A DNA stretch of 64,000 bases from Pseudanabaena sp. ABRG5-3 (GTDB taxonomy: Bacteria > Cyanobacteriota > Cyanobacteriia > Pseudanabaenales > Pseudanabaenaceae): contig NZ_AP017560.1 in assembly GCF_003967015.1 (NCBI RefSeq), forward strand, positions 1,674,001 to 1,738,000. Direction: 5' to 3'. The position numbers were made by a program, and so were the translations under genes. The notes beneath the pieces were generated by a model that did no database searches, was not told the origin of the DNA, and saw nothing but the letters and a program-made list of their open reading frames with translations. How positions within the stretch are numbered: position 1 is the first letter of the stretch; every line of letters starts with the position of its first letter. Shown one piece after another: positions 35,045 through 43,263 of this stretch.

Positions 35045-36232
35045 TTATGTGACACGAGCAAGAATAATAAATCCAGCCGTCATGCCAATTAGATTTGGCA
35101 TCCATGCGGCGGCGAGGGGTGAGAGAACCTCAACTTGTCCGAGTGCGCCACAGATAAACAGCAGTAAGTAATAGCCAAAAATAATTAACACACTCAAGCC
35201 GAAACCAAGGGCTGCCCCAGTGCGTTGGGGGCGCATTCCCAAAGATGCCCCAACGATCGCAAATACGACACAGATAAAGGGCAGTGCATACTTTTGCTCA
35301 AGTCTGACCTCTAGCTTACGGATCTCTTTGGTATTGCCAGATTGTTGTAGTAACTCAATATTGCGACGAATATCGCTGATATTCATTTCTTCGGTACTGC
35401 GTTGCTCTTGCGCTAAATCTAGGGGAGCGCGAGGTAGTTTAAGATTTTGATCATCAAAGCGGAGAATACTGCGATAGTTGCCATCTGCGCCAACTAGATA
35501 GGTTGTGCCTTTGCTAAATTTCCAGACATTTTGATCGGGCAGCCAAACTGCGGACTCCGCAGATAAAATTTGCTGAAGTTGTCCTTGTGAAAAATCTAAA
35601 ACCGTTAACCCGCGCATTTCCTTGCCATCAAAGTTACGGGCATAAAAACTACGAACTAAGCCCTGCCTAGTTGTGCCATCTTCTTGCGGCACTTCCCCAT
35701 ATTGTTGATAGATAATATCTTGCTTTTTAAACTGAAGATTTTCTTGATTGAGGGCAGCTCTTAAGGTGCTTCGCGACTGCCAGTTTGCCGCAGGGACGAT
35801 CGCTTCATTAAACACATAGGTCATTCCCGTCACAAATAAGCTTAGCACCAAGGCAGGTAAGACTAGTCGATAGGTACTAACTCCACAGCTACGTAAAGCC
35901 GTTGTCTCGCCATCTCCAGACATACGGCTATAGGAGAGCAATGTTGCGAGTAACATCGACATTGGAAACGAATACACCATAAATCCGGGGACTTGGTAGC
36001 CAAAAATCTGAAAGGCTGTCCAAATACTTAGTCCCGAATCTGTGATCAGGCGGATTAGTTCAAATAGTGATCCGATCGCTAAAATCACCGAGGAAAATGC
36101 CCCTACCCCGAATAAAAATGGGGTTAACATCTGGGTGAATAGGTAACGATCCATGATCGATAGTTTCGGTAGCCATCCCTGCGACACGTTTGTAACTTTT
36201 TTCCTCGGCTGCGTCGTTTGTAAGGTTGCCAT
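35045..36232 (-). CDS. LptF/LptG family lipopolysaccharide export permease
   Basis: The 395-aa protein is a YjgP/YjgQ (LptF/G) permease: three membrane helices in the N-terminal half (LTPFLFGVGAFSSVILAIGS, GYQVPGFMVYSFPMSMLLAT, LVLPALVLSLFVTGMTYVFN), a periplasmic beta-jellyroll domain (about 150-270), and three C-terminal helices (ALPFICVVFAIVGASLGMRP, LGFGLSVLIIFGYYLLLFIC, AAWMPNLIGMTAGFIILARV). With LptB it extracts lipopolysaccharide from the inner membrane. Cyanobacteria often have one such permease gene here, so I do not choose between F and G. It is the last gene of the panC/cmk-lptA-lptB operon. Confidence 0.9.
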   Translation of the reverse strand: MATLQTTQPRKKVTNVSQGWLPKLSIMDRYLFTQMLTPFLFGVGAFSSVILAIGSLFELIRLITDSGLSIWTAFQIFGYQVPGFMVYSFPMSMLLATLLSYSRMSGDGETTALRSCGVSTYRLVLPALVLSLFVTGMTYVFNEAIVPAANWQSRSTLRAALNQENLQFKKQDIIYQQYGEVPQEDGTTRQGLVRSFYARNFDGKEMRGLTVLDFSQGQLQQILSAESAVWLPDQNVWKFSKGTTYLVGADGNYRSILRFDDQNLKLPRAPLDLAQEQRSTEEMNISDIRRNIELLQQSGNTKEIRKLEVRLEQKYALPFICVVFAIVGASLGMRPQRTGAALGFGLSVLIIFGYYLLLFICGALGQVEVLSPLAAAWMPNLIGMTAGFIILARVT

Positions 36233-36315
36233 TTCTGAATTATGACTCTATTCGAGATTACAGGTTTTTGGGTCGATTTTATTTTTTCATCCCTATGGAG
36301 GATGGGAAAATATCA

Positions 36316-37044
36316 TTAAAAATGAAATTTTTCGCCAAGATAGTATTTGCGAACATCGGGATCGTTAGCTAATTCTCGGCTAGAACCATCGGCAAATACT
36401 TCACCATCACGCATGATATAAGCCCGATCTGTAATTGACAGTGTTTCGCGAACATTATGGTCGGTGATCAAAACTCCCATATTGCGATCGCGTAAATTGC
36501 TAATAATGGTCTGAATTTCGCTAACAGCGATCGGGTCAATCCCCGCAAAAGGCTCATCCAGCAAAATAAATTTTGGTCCCTCTTCGCCAACAGCCAAAGC
36601 TCTAGCAATTTCTGTGCGGCGACGTTCTCCCCCCGACACTTGGATTCCCATTGTATCCGCAATCTTGGTCAAGCGAAACTCTTCTAATAAAGTGCGTAGA
36701 CGGTGTATACGTTTTGATTTTGGTACATGGGATTGCTGCATTACTAAGAGGATATTGTCTCGCACCGATAGCTGCCGAAAAATCGTTGCTTCCTGTGCTA
36801 GATATGCCATCCCTAGCCTAGCTCTTTGATGAATCGGTAAACGCGTAATGTCTTGCTGGTCAAGCCATACACTGCCACTATCAGGTTGTACCAGTCCTGT
36901 TGCCATATAAAACGAGGTGGTTTTGCCAGCACCATTAGGTCCCAGCAGCCCAACGATTTCTCCCTGTTTGACGGTAAGGCTTACTTGCTGAACAACTTGC
37001 CTACCGTTGTAGTTTTTACTAACGTTGTCAAGGGTGATTTGCAT
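36316..37044 (-). CDS. lptB: Lipopolysaccharide export ABC transporter ATPase
   Basis: The 242-aa ATPase carries Walker A GPNGAGKTT, Q-loop YLAQEATIFR, the ABC signature VSGGERRRTEIARAL, Walker B FILLDEPFAGIDP and switch His in TDHNVRETL. The YLAQEATIFRQLSV block and the ending DVRKYYLGEKFHF are specific to LptB. It energises LptF/G, whose gene lies 83 bases downstream. It starts 122 bases after lptA. Cytoplasmic face of the inner membrane. Confidence 0.95.
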   Translation of the reverse strand: MQITLDNVSKNYNGRQVVQQVSLTVKQGEIVGLLGPNGAGKTTSFYMATGLVQPDSGSVWLDQQDITRLPIHQRARLGMAYLAQEATIFRQLSVRDNILLVMQQSHVPKSKRIHRLRTLLEEFRLTKIADTMGIQVSGGERRRTEIARALAVGEEGPKFILLDEPFAGIDPIAVSEIQTIISNLRDRNMGVLITDHNVRETLSITDRAYIMRDGEVFADGSSRELANDPDVRKYYLGEKFHF

Positions 37045-37166
37045 TACTCAATGTCATTACTCAATATGTTTTGGAAGTGATGTTGGAGATTCGCACCCCT
37101 CAGTACTACTGAATTATGGGAATCATCAAATTCTTGTAACTTTCTTGCAACCTTAAGTCTCACCAT

Positions 37167-37766
37167 CTATGGTTTTGCTGGTAACTTCTCAGGCGTATTT
37201 TCTGGAGTTGGTGGGCTAACTTGTTGCTTTTTAAAGGCAGGTTTGATTTGGGTGACAGGGGAGGCAGAAGTTGCAGGTGCAGTGGTTGCGTCACGATCTG
37301 GGACAACATAAATCGTTTCTACCTGCTGATTATTGGGAGGAGAAGCGACAAACTTACCTTCACTGATGAGATAGGTGATCGTTTGAGCTTTGATACTGTT
37401 GACACCTTCCTGCGTGACAATCACATTGCCCGTCAAAACTACACGCTGTTCCTTAGAAAAATACTGTGCTTGCTCAGCGATCGCATCGATCTGTCGGGCA
37501 GGATAACTCATTTTTACATTGCCTGTTGCTGTGACTACCCCCGTAATCGAGTTAGCCTCTTGGACATCGGCCCTGATGGTGAGTGCTGTATTTGATGACT
37601 GGGCTTGCGTTGGTGGCAATGAGCTAGCGGCGATCGCCAAAAGTGGCAACACAATTAGGAATAACTTACTAATTGCTAATGTTCGCTTAGTTTTTCCTGT
37701 TTTCTGTTTCCTATTTCCTTGAAATTTTTCTTTCCCTTGAAAAAGTGAAGTGATTGATGTCTTCAT
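37167..37766 (-). CDS. lptA: LptA/OstA family periplasmic protein
   Basis: The 199-aa protein has a basic N-terminus and a hydrophobic signal segment (ISKLFLIVLPLLAIAASSLP, cleavage near AQA), then an OstA-like repeat of beta strands (ITGVVTATGNVKMSYPARQI, EQAQYFSKEQRVVLTGNVIV) and a Pro/Thr-rich tail. LptA forms the periplasmic bridge that carries lipopolysaccharide to the outer membrane. Its start codon overlaps the end of panC/cmk by 4 bases, so translation is probably coupled. The lptB and lptF/G genes follow, which supports the assignment. Confidence 0.85.
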   Translation of the reverse strand: MKTSITSLFQGKEKFQGNRKQKTGKTKRTLAISKLFLIVLPLLAIAASSLPPTQAQSSNTALTIRADVQEANSITGVVTATGNVKMSYPARQIDAIAEQAQYFSKEQRVVLTGNVIVTQEGVNSIKAQTITYLISEGKFVASPPNNQQVETIYVVPDRDATTAPATSASPVTQIKPAFKKQQVSPPTPENTPEKLPAKP

Positions 37767-39337
37767 AGATTTTGCACCTTGGCTTCATACAAATTTACAA
37801 TAGCGGCGACCACTTCCTCTATGGTTAGACCATCTGTGTCAACTAAAGTTGCATCATCAGCCTGAACTAGGGGGGATGAATCACGGGTGGAGTCTTTGCG
37901 ATCGCGTTCGGCAATTTCCTGCTCAAGGGTGGCGAGATCGGGGGCAACTTGACCTTGGGCAATTAAATCAGCATGACGACGTTTAGCGCGTTCCTTTGCC
38001 GAGGCTGTCAAAAAGATCTTGACTTCCGCATCGGGAAATACATGGGTTCCAATATCCCGACCTTCCATCACCACCCCACCAGACTGCCCAATTAGCTGCT
38101 GTTGCTTGACTAAAATTTCACGTACAAGGGCTTGAGCAGCGATTGTAGACACATTAGCGGTGACTTCGGGGGTGCGAATCTCGGTAGTGATATCTTCACC
38201 ATTGAGGAGTACCTGCATTGGTTGCCCTGCGATCGGATTGGCAAATAGTTGGATTTTTGATTTGGCGGCGATGTCTTGAATTTTATCGTGATCACGTAAG
38301 TCAATGCCTTCACGTAAGACTGCTAGGGTGACACTGCGATACATTGCGCCCGTGTCTAAAAATAATAAACCTAGTTTGTTGGCAACTTGTTTGGTAACTG
38401 TAGATTTGCCCGCACCTGCGGGACCATCGATCGCAATGATCGGTTTTCGAGGGGTGATTGTGTGGCTTAGCAAAATGTTATCGATTAAGCGTGTATTTCC
38501 AATTCGAGCGGCGATCGCTAGCATTAACTCTGCTTCAGACGTAATTTGACTGCATGGTTGCAAGGTCTTAGCATCGACTAATTCAATATACTCTAGGTTG
38601 ATCTCAGGTAGCTTGGCTAAATAGTTATGGGCAACTTCAAGGATTTGCGATGCGGAACAAAGTTCATGGCATAGAAAAAACTGCTGTTTGGCTTGTTGCA
38701 AACTTTGATAAATATGTGCCGCCAAAATGCGATCGCTTGCTGATAAATATTGATTGCGAGAGCTATAGGCTAATCCGCTAGGTTCACGCACCGTTGGGCA
38801 GCCAATCACTTCCACAGGTATATTTAAATCATTGACCAATTGCCGAATAATGGCAAGTTGCTGACCATCTTTGTTGCCAAAGTAAGCTCGATCAGGTTGC
38901 ACCGTATTTAGGAGCTTAGTCACGATGGTTGCCACTCCTTGAAAATGTCCAATGCGCGATCGCCCACAGAGAATATCGGTCATTCCTGATGGCGGGATCA
39001 CCTGAGTCACTTGGGCATTATTTAAGCCCATTTCGGCAGCACTTGGCGCAAAAATCGCATCAACTCCTGCGGTTTCGCAGATTTGCAAGTCTTGTTCCAA
39101 GGTTCTGGGATATCTATCAAAATCCTCACCTACGCCAAATTGGAGAGGATTTACAAAAATGCTGACAACCACACAGGCATTTTCTGTGCGAGCGCGATCA
39201 ATCAGGCTCAAATGCCCAATATGTAAAGCACCCATTGTCGGTACAAGTCCTATGGAAACTTGCCCCAGCAATTGTTTTGATTTCTGAGCATGTAAATAAT
39301 CGCGCAGAGAAGCGATCGTACTAAATATCTGTGTCAA
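37763..39337 (-). CDS. panC/cmk: Bifunctional pantoate-beta-alanine ligase / cytidylate kinase
   Basis: The 524-aa protein is the fusion typical of cyanobacteria. The PanC half (about 1-275) has LVPTMGALHIGHLSLIDRA and the FVNPLQFG and SSRNQYLS motifs; it condenses pantoate and beta-alanine to pantothenate. The Cmk half (about 290-520) has the P-loop IDGPAGAGKSTVTK, LDTGAMYRSVTL and MEGRDIGTHVFPDAEVKIFL; it phosphorylates CMP and dCMP. Both active sites look complete. It is the first gene of the unit with lptA, lptB and lptF/G. The reason for this linkage is not clear, though CMP is released when CMP-Kdo is used. Confidence 0.96.
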   Translation of the reverse strand: MTQIFSTIASLRDYLHAQKSKQLLGQVSIGLVPTMGALHIGHLSLIDRARTENACVVVSIFVNPLQFGVGEDFDRYPRTLEQDLQICETAGVDAIFAPSAAEMGLNNAQVTQVIPPSGMTDILCGRSRIGHFQGVATIVTKLLNTVQPDRAYFGNKDGQQLAIIRQLVNDLNIPVEVIGCPTVREPSGLAYSSRNQYLSASDRILAAHIYQSLQQAKQQFFLCHELCSASQILEVAHNYLAKLPEINLEYIELVDAKTLQPCSQITSEAELMLAIAARIGNTRLIDNILLSHTITPRKPIIAIDGPAGAGKSTVTKQVANKLGLLFLDTGAMYRSVTLAVLREGIDLRDHDKIQDIAAKSKIQLFANPIAGQPMQVLLNGEDITTEIRTPEVTANVSTIAAQALVREILVKQQQLIGQSGGVVMEGRDIGTHVFPDAEVKIFLTASAKERAKRRHADLIAQGQVAPDLATLEQEIAERDRKDSTRDSSPLVQADDATLVDTDGLTIEEVVAAIVNLYEAKVQNL

Positions 39338-39443
39338 GTACTCACCTCAACGAAACCACCATAAAAAGCATAGCCGCCTCCTGTAGGAAGTGACTATAGC
39401 TTTTTACATGTGATTTTTAATTTATAGCAATGAAAGCCTTGCT

Positions 39444-39503
39444 TAGGACATAAAACCCAGAAGAGAGTGGCGGCGCAAAGCGCCGCCACTCTCTTCTGGG
39501 TTT
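39444..39503. repeat. AGGACATAAAACCC palindromic element
   Basis: TAGGACATAAAACCCAG leads into a perfect inverted repeat (39453-39476 and 39480-39503; inner core GAGAGTGGCGGCGC, loop AAA). The core and left flank match 16199-16265 and 28322-28441. It lies upstream of panC/cmk and downstream of rlpA on the same strand. Confidence 0.72.
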
Positions 39504-39567
39504 GGAATGCTTTTGGTAAGCCGTGAAAATTAAGCAATGCAATTTATTAGCTTAGGGTTTCGCAATT

Positions 39568-39620
39568 AATTTAAGATTTTTGATGGTGCGGCAAAGATGC
39601 ACTATCAAAAATCTTAAATT
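39568..39620 (-). terminator. Hairpin downstream of rlpA
   Basis: Imperfect arms AATTTAAGATTTTTGAT and ATCAAAAATCTTAAATT enclose the segment GGTGCGGCAAAGATGCACT. It ends 5 bases before the rlpA stop codon on the minus strand and could terminate rlpA. The inner TGGTGCGGCAAAG is shared with a hairpin at 55653-55712 (TGGTGCGACAAAG), so it may be another dispersed element. Confidence 0.6.
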
Positions 39621-39625
39621 ACTTT

Positions 39626-40762
39626 TTATCTAGAGAGAACTTCGAGCCTTACAGGTGCAACACCAGAAGAAATTAAGCCAATCACATTAGCGGCGGCGGT
39701 AGAAACATCGATTACGCGACCATGGGCATAGGGACCACGATCATTGATGCGTACTACAACCGACTGACCATTATCCATATTCACAACCCTGACCAAAGTG
39801 CCAAAAGGCAAACTAGGATGAGCCGCAGTTAGCTCACTAGCATTAAACAATTCGCCGCTAGCACTGTAGTTGCCATCAAATCCAGGTCCATACCAAGAAG
39901 CCATGCCAGACATGACCCCCACGATCTGATTGTTGATGGTTTGGCTAAAGACAGACCTTGTTGCAACTCTAGATTTAGGTGCATTTACAACTTCAGAAAC
40001 AGGGTTTGCGCCACCAAGTAAGCGTCGCAGTAAGTTGGCTGATTCCAAAACATCTTCAGACTTGTTTTGTTGAGAATTAGGGGAAAGGGCTTGCTGATCA
40101 AATTTCAAGGTAGCGCGATCGCCAAACTTGATTACATAATTACCATTTTTCCAAGCGGGAATAATCTGACTTGCATCTAGCCCATCGCGATTAAGTTGGT
40201 TAATCATGGCGGCGGCAGCAGTGGCTCGCTCGATGGGATTAGGTGATGTGAGGAGATACTCAGGGTTATTGTTTGTTGACTTTACTGATTCAGTAGCAGT
40301 GCTAGGCTCGGTCTTAGAACTCTGAAACTCATTAGATGGCAACTTAATTAACTCAGCATTCTTTTTGGTTTCGCCCTTAACTTCGCTTTTGTTCTTAGAT
40401 AAGTTTGATTCATCATTCTGCTCTATGGCTGGGTTTGATGACTCTGACTTAGATGGATTCTCAGATTCAATATAAGTAACTACAGGAATGCCTCGAACAT
40501 ATACGGTTGCGGCATTTTTGCCATTCAATTTGTGGGTATATATTCTAGCGATCGAATCATTTTGAGTTCTCGTTAACGATTGAGATCTGGTTTCCCCAAT
40601 TTTGAGAGTATTAGATTGTGGCGAAGAGGTAGATGTATCAGTAGCTTTGACTTCTGATTGAGTTCCTGTTTGTGCCTGTGCGCTATGGCTAGCGAGACTT
40701 GAGATGATAGCAAGAGCTACGACTGAGGTAGAGAGAGTATAGCTCCAGTTCCAATTAAGCAT
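39626..40762 (-). CDS. rlpA: RlpA-type septal ring lytic transglycosylase
   Basis: The start chosen is the ATG at 40762 (378 aa); an upstream in-frame TTG at 40834 adds 24 less plausible residues. A signal peptide (LSTSVVALAIISSLASHSAQ then AQ) is followed by about 225 low-complexity Ser/Asn/Glu-rich residues and a C-terminal double-psi beta-barrel RlpA domain: MASWYGPGFDGNYSASGELF, AAHPSLPFGTLVRVVNMDNG, VRINDRGPYAHGRVIDVSTA. RlpA cleaves denuded peptidoglycan at the septum; the catalytic Asp of NDRGPY is present. There is no SPOR domain, as is usual in cyanobacteria. It is monocistronic. Confidence 0.9.
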   Translation of the reverse strand: MLNWNWSYTLSTSVVALAIISSLASHSAQAQTGTQSEVKATDTSTSSPQSNTLKIGETRSQSLTRTQNDSIARIYTHKLNGKNAATVYVRGIPVVTYIESENPSKSESSNPAIEQNDESNLSKNKSEVKGETKKNAELIKLPSNEFQSSKTEPSTATESVKSTNNNPEYLLTSPNPIERATAAAAMINQLNRDGLDASQIIPAWKNGNYVIKFGDRATLKFDQQALSPNSQQNKSEDVLESANLLRRLLGGANPVSEVVNAPKSRVATRSVFSQTINNQIVGVMSGMASWYGPGFDGNYSASGELFNASELTAAHPSLPFGTLVRVVNMDNGQSVVVRINDRGPYAHGRVIDVSTAAANVIGLISSGVAPVRLEVLSR

Positions 40763-41598
40763 AGGTAAAGCAGAAGATGAAGATAAACGACTGAAATTAC
40801 AAGTAGATACTTTCTTAAATAAGCTTGTATGCAACTAACTTGCTGACAAGCTTGATTTAGAAAAATGTTTTTGCAATTTGGGAACAAAGTACTAACGTTT
40901 TTGTTCTTGTCGTTCAGATTAACATGGTTATTTGAAATGACAATAGTTTGTAGCTCAAACCCTTGTCAGTCAAGGTTTTAAGCTCTTCTTTCTCAATAAA
41001 AATCAAAATTTTGCTTCTTTCTCATTAGAATTCTTTATAAAAATGGAACTTTGTGCCAATAATCACAAAAAGACCCTCATAAAAGTATGTCTTTAGGTAT
41101 AGGTGTTTTTGCCCTCAAAAAATTTTTATGTGCATAGGGGTGCAATATACAAGAAAATATCAGATTTATTAAGGGGATCGGCTGACTTTTGAGTCTATAC
41201 AAGCCTGATGAAGACATGATCTTGGAAATAAAATGTCGGAAATAGCAATAGATCAATCTTAGGATAGATACAAAAATTGAATTTATAGATGGCATTTAGA
41301 ATTAATTTACTAAATATGTGTGCAATCAGCTAAATCTAGATTTTTGGGTGAGAAAAATCTAGAACTGTGGGGCAATAACTAAAAAGATAAGCAAAACATT
41401 TACAGTTAAAGTATAAGGATTTCTAATCATAGATCTTAAAAAAATCGTCTAACTTAACAAAAATCTTGTGATCTGATTCACTGAAAATAGATCCAATATC
41501 TAGAAGTTTGGCTCTGTGATGTCTCTATTTGTGATCTCAATTCAAGAAATATCCATACAGTCTCTTTAACTCAAAACCTTGCTGGGAATGGGTTTTAC
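40763..41598. other. Long AT-rich intergenic region with no recognised gene
   Basis: More than 800 bases upstream of rlpA and downstream of larE hold no convincing gene. A 72-codon frame on the minus strand (41077-41295) has hydrophobic, non-coding-like composition and I reject it. The region is markedly AT-rich, lacks HIP1 sites and palindromic elements, and contains many poly-T and poly-A stretches. It may hold a long rlpA leader, a small RNA or simply degraded sequence. Confidence 0.5.
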
Positions 41599-41628
41599 TC
41601 CCCTAAAGTGTAGTGATGTTTTAGGGGA
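41599..41628 (-). terminator. larE terminator hairpin
   Basis: Arms TCCCCTAAA (41599-41607) and TTTAGGGGA (41620-41628) around a 12-base loop, 17 bases after the larE stop codon on the minus strand. There is no long U-tract. Confidence 0.6.
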
Positions 41629-41644
41629 TTGATATTAGATGTTG

Positions 41645-42478
41645 CTACTTCTTGGTCACTTCAGCGATCGCATCATTGAGTTTGCCACTGCGGAAACCCT
41701 CTAAATCCAGCGTAATCGAGGTAAAGCCATAGTCTCGGAAGGCTTTGGTGAGATTGGACATATCTATAATGTTGATAAGTTCACTGAGGCGATCGCTTGG
41801 GACTTCGATTTTGGCGGTATCTCCCATTGAGCGCACTCTAATGTCGCCTTTCCAGCCATGATCGCGTAAATATTGTTCGGCATTGCCCACGCGCCGCAAT
41901 TTCTCAACCGTAATCTCTTCACCATAGGGAAATCGCGAACTTAGGCAGGGCTGTGAAGGCTTGTCCCACCAAGGCATTCCTAAATATTGCGATAACATGC
42001 GTACTTCTATTTTGCTGATGCCTACTTCGGCAAGAGGCGATCGCACGCCGCGTTCCTTTGCGGCCTGAATCCCCGGACGATAATCCTGTAAATCATCAGC
42101 ATTTAAGCCATCGACGACATAGCCATAGCCCATCGTTTTGGCGAGGGGTTTTAGTGTGTCATGGAGTTCGCTTTTGCAAAAATAACAACGATTAATCGGA
42201 TTAGAGGTGTAATTAGGATTATTCATCTCATCGGTTTGGACGATTTGATGCTTGATGCCAATAAATTCGGCTTGGACTGTGGCGGCGGCGAGGTCAGCAG
42301 GTAATAATGACGGTGAGTTAGCGGTAATAGCTAAGGCGCGATCGCCTAAAACATCAAAGGCAACTTTGGCAACAAGGGTACTGTCGATGCCGCCAGAGTA
42401 AGCAACAAGGACTTCGGTGGCTTCATTAAAAATGTGACGTAAGCGATCGAGCTTGTCGGATAGGGTGGCATTTAACAT
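41645..42478 (-). CDS. larE: LarE-type ATP-dependent sulfur transferase
   Basis: The 277-aa protein has the PP-loop ATP pyrophosphatase motif SGGIDS (28-33) and the block KPSQPCLSSRFPYGEEIT with Cys178. LarE installs sulfur on the pyridinium dithiocarboxylate mononucleotide precursor of the nickel-pincer cofactor (NPN) of lactate racemase-type enzymes. Besides Cys178 there is a CxxC pair (RCYFCK, C98 and C101). This three-Cys set is the hallmark of the form that binds a [4Fe-4S] cluster and uses it catalytically, in contrast to single-Cys sacrificial LarE. LarB and LarC genes are not adjacent. The gene is divergent from kptA. Confidence 0.92.
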   Translation of the reverse strand: MLNATLSDKLDRLRHIFNEATEVLVAYSGGIDSTLVAKVAFDVLGDRALAITANSPSLLPADLAAATVQAEFIGIKHQIVQTDEMNNPNYTSNPINRCYFCKSELHDTLKPLAKTMGYGYVVDGLNADDLQDYRPGIQAAKERGVRSPLAEVGISKIEVRMLSQYLGMPWWDKPSQPCLSSRFPYGEEITVEKLRRVGNAEQYLRDHGWKGDIRVRSMGDTAKIEVPSDRLSELINIIDMSNLTKAFRDYGFTSITLDLEGFRSGKLNDAIAEVTKK

Positions 42479-42564
42479 AAAAACTCTGGATACTTATTGT
42501 TTAATATTTTGACATCTGCCCTTTGGAATCTTTATTTGGAATCGTTATTATTTGGCGAGAAATC

Positions 42565-43125
42565 ATGGACAAGTTAAGAAATACCTCAATTAGCAAGTTT
42601 CTCAGTAAATATCTACGCCATGAGCCAGCAAAAATTGGCTTGAGTCTCGATGTTGGTGGTTGGGTGAAGGTCGATGATTTGCTAACGGCTAGTTCTAAGC
42701 ACAACTTCGTAATTAGTCGTGAGGAATTAGAGGAAGTTGTCGCAACTAATGCCAAGCAACGCTTTTCCTTTGATCCAACGGGAACTTTGATTCGGGCTAA
42801 TCAAGGGCATAGTGTGGAAGTGGATTTGCAATTGGAGCCAATGCAGCCCCCTGATGTGTTGTATCACGGCACTGCGGAAAAGAATGTGGAAGCTATTGGG
42901 CATTTAGGTTTGCAGAAAATGTCTCGTCATCATGTCCATTTATCGATGGATTTGGTAACTGCAAAAATGGTGGGGCAAAGACATGGTAAACCTGTGGTGT
43001 TTGAGGTTGATGCGGCGGCGATGTACAAGGCAGGATCTATTTTCTATTGTTCCGCTAATCAAGTGTGGTTAGTCGATCACGTTCCACCTGAGTATTTACA
43101 AATTTGCATCAAACAAAGTTTGTAA
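42565..43125 (+). CDS. kptA: RNA 2'-phosphotransferase (Tpt1/KptA family)
   Basis: The start is the ATG at 42565 (186 aa, MDKLRNTSISKFLSKYLRHE), not the open frame 14 codons earlier. Motifs: the N-terminal winged-helix domain with SKFLSKYLRHEPAKIGL, and the ADP-ribosyltransferase-like half with LYHGTAEKNVEAI, GLQKMSRHHVHLS and VFEVDAAAMYKAG. The enzyme transfers a 2'-phosphate from RNA to NAD+. Yeast Tpt1 acts in tRNA splicing; bacterial KptA is active on such substrates, but its natural substrate is unknown. It is a single-gene unit, divergent from larE by 86 bases and convergent with narB. Confidence 0.92.
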   Translation: MDKLRNTSISKFLSKYLRHEPAKIGLSLDVGGWVKVDDLLTASSKHNFVISREELEEVVATNAKQRFSFDPTGTLIRANQGHSVEVDLQLEPMQPPDVLYHGTAEKNVEAIGHLGLQKMSRHHVHLSMDLVTAKMVGQRHGKPVVFEVDAAAMYKAGSIFYCSANQVWLVDHVPPEYLQICIKQSL

Positions 43126-43263
43126 ATCCAGTCTTTATACTTGCAATTAACGGTTCAGATTTTTGTCGATCAAGCAATTTGCTAAATGAGTATCTTGAAC
43201 TGTTTCCGTATAGAAATTACGCAATCTAAGTTTTTTATGTATTTTTTATGTATTTTTTATGTC

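Noticed and set aside
41077-41295. 72-codon frame on the minus strand upstream of rlpA
   Set aside because: Composition is hydrophobic and random-like, there is no ribosome site, no recognisable motif, and the frame lies in an AT-rich region.
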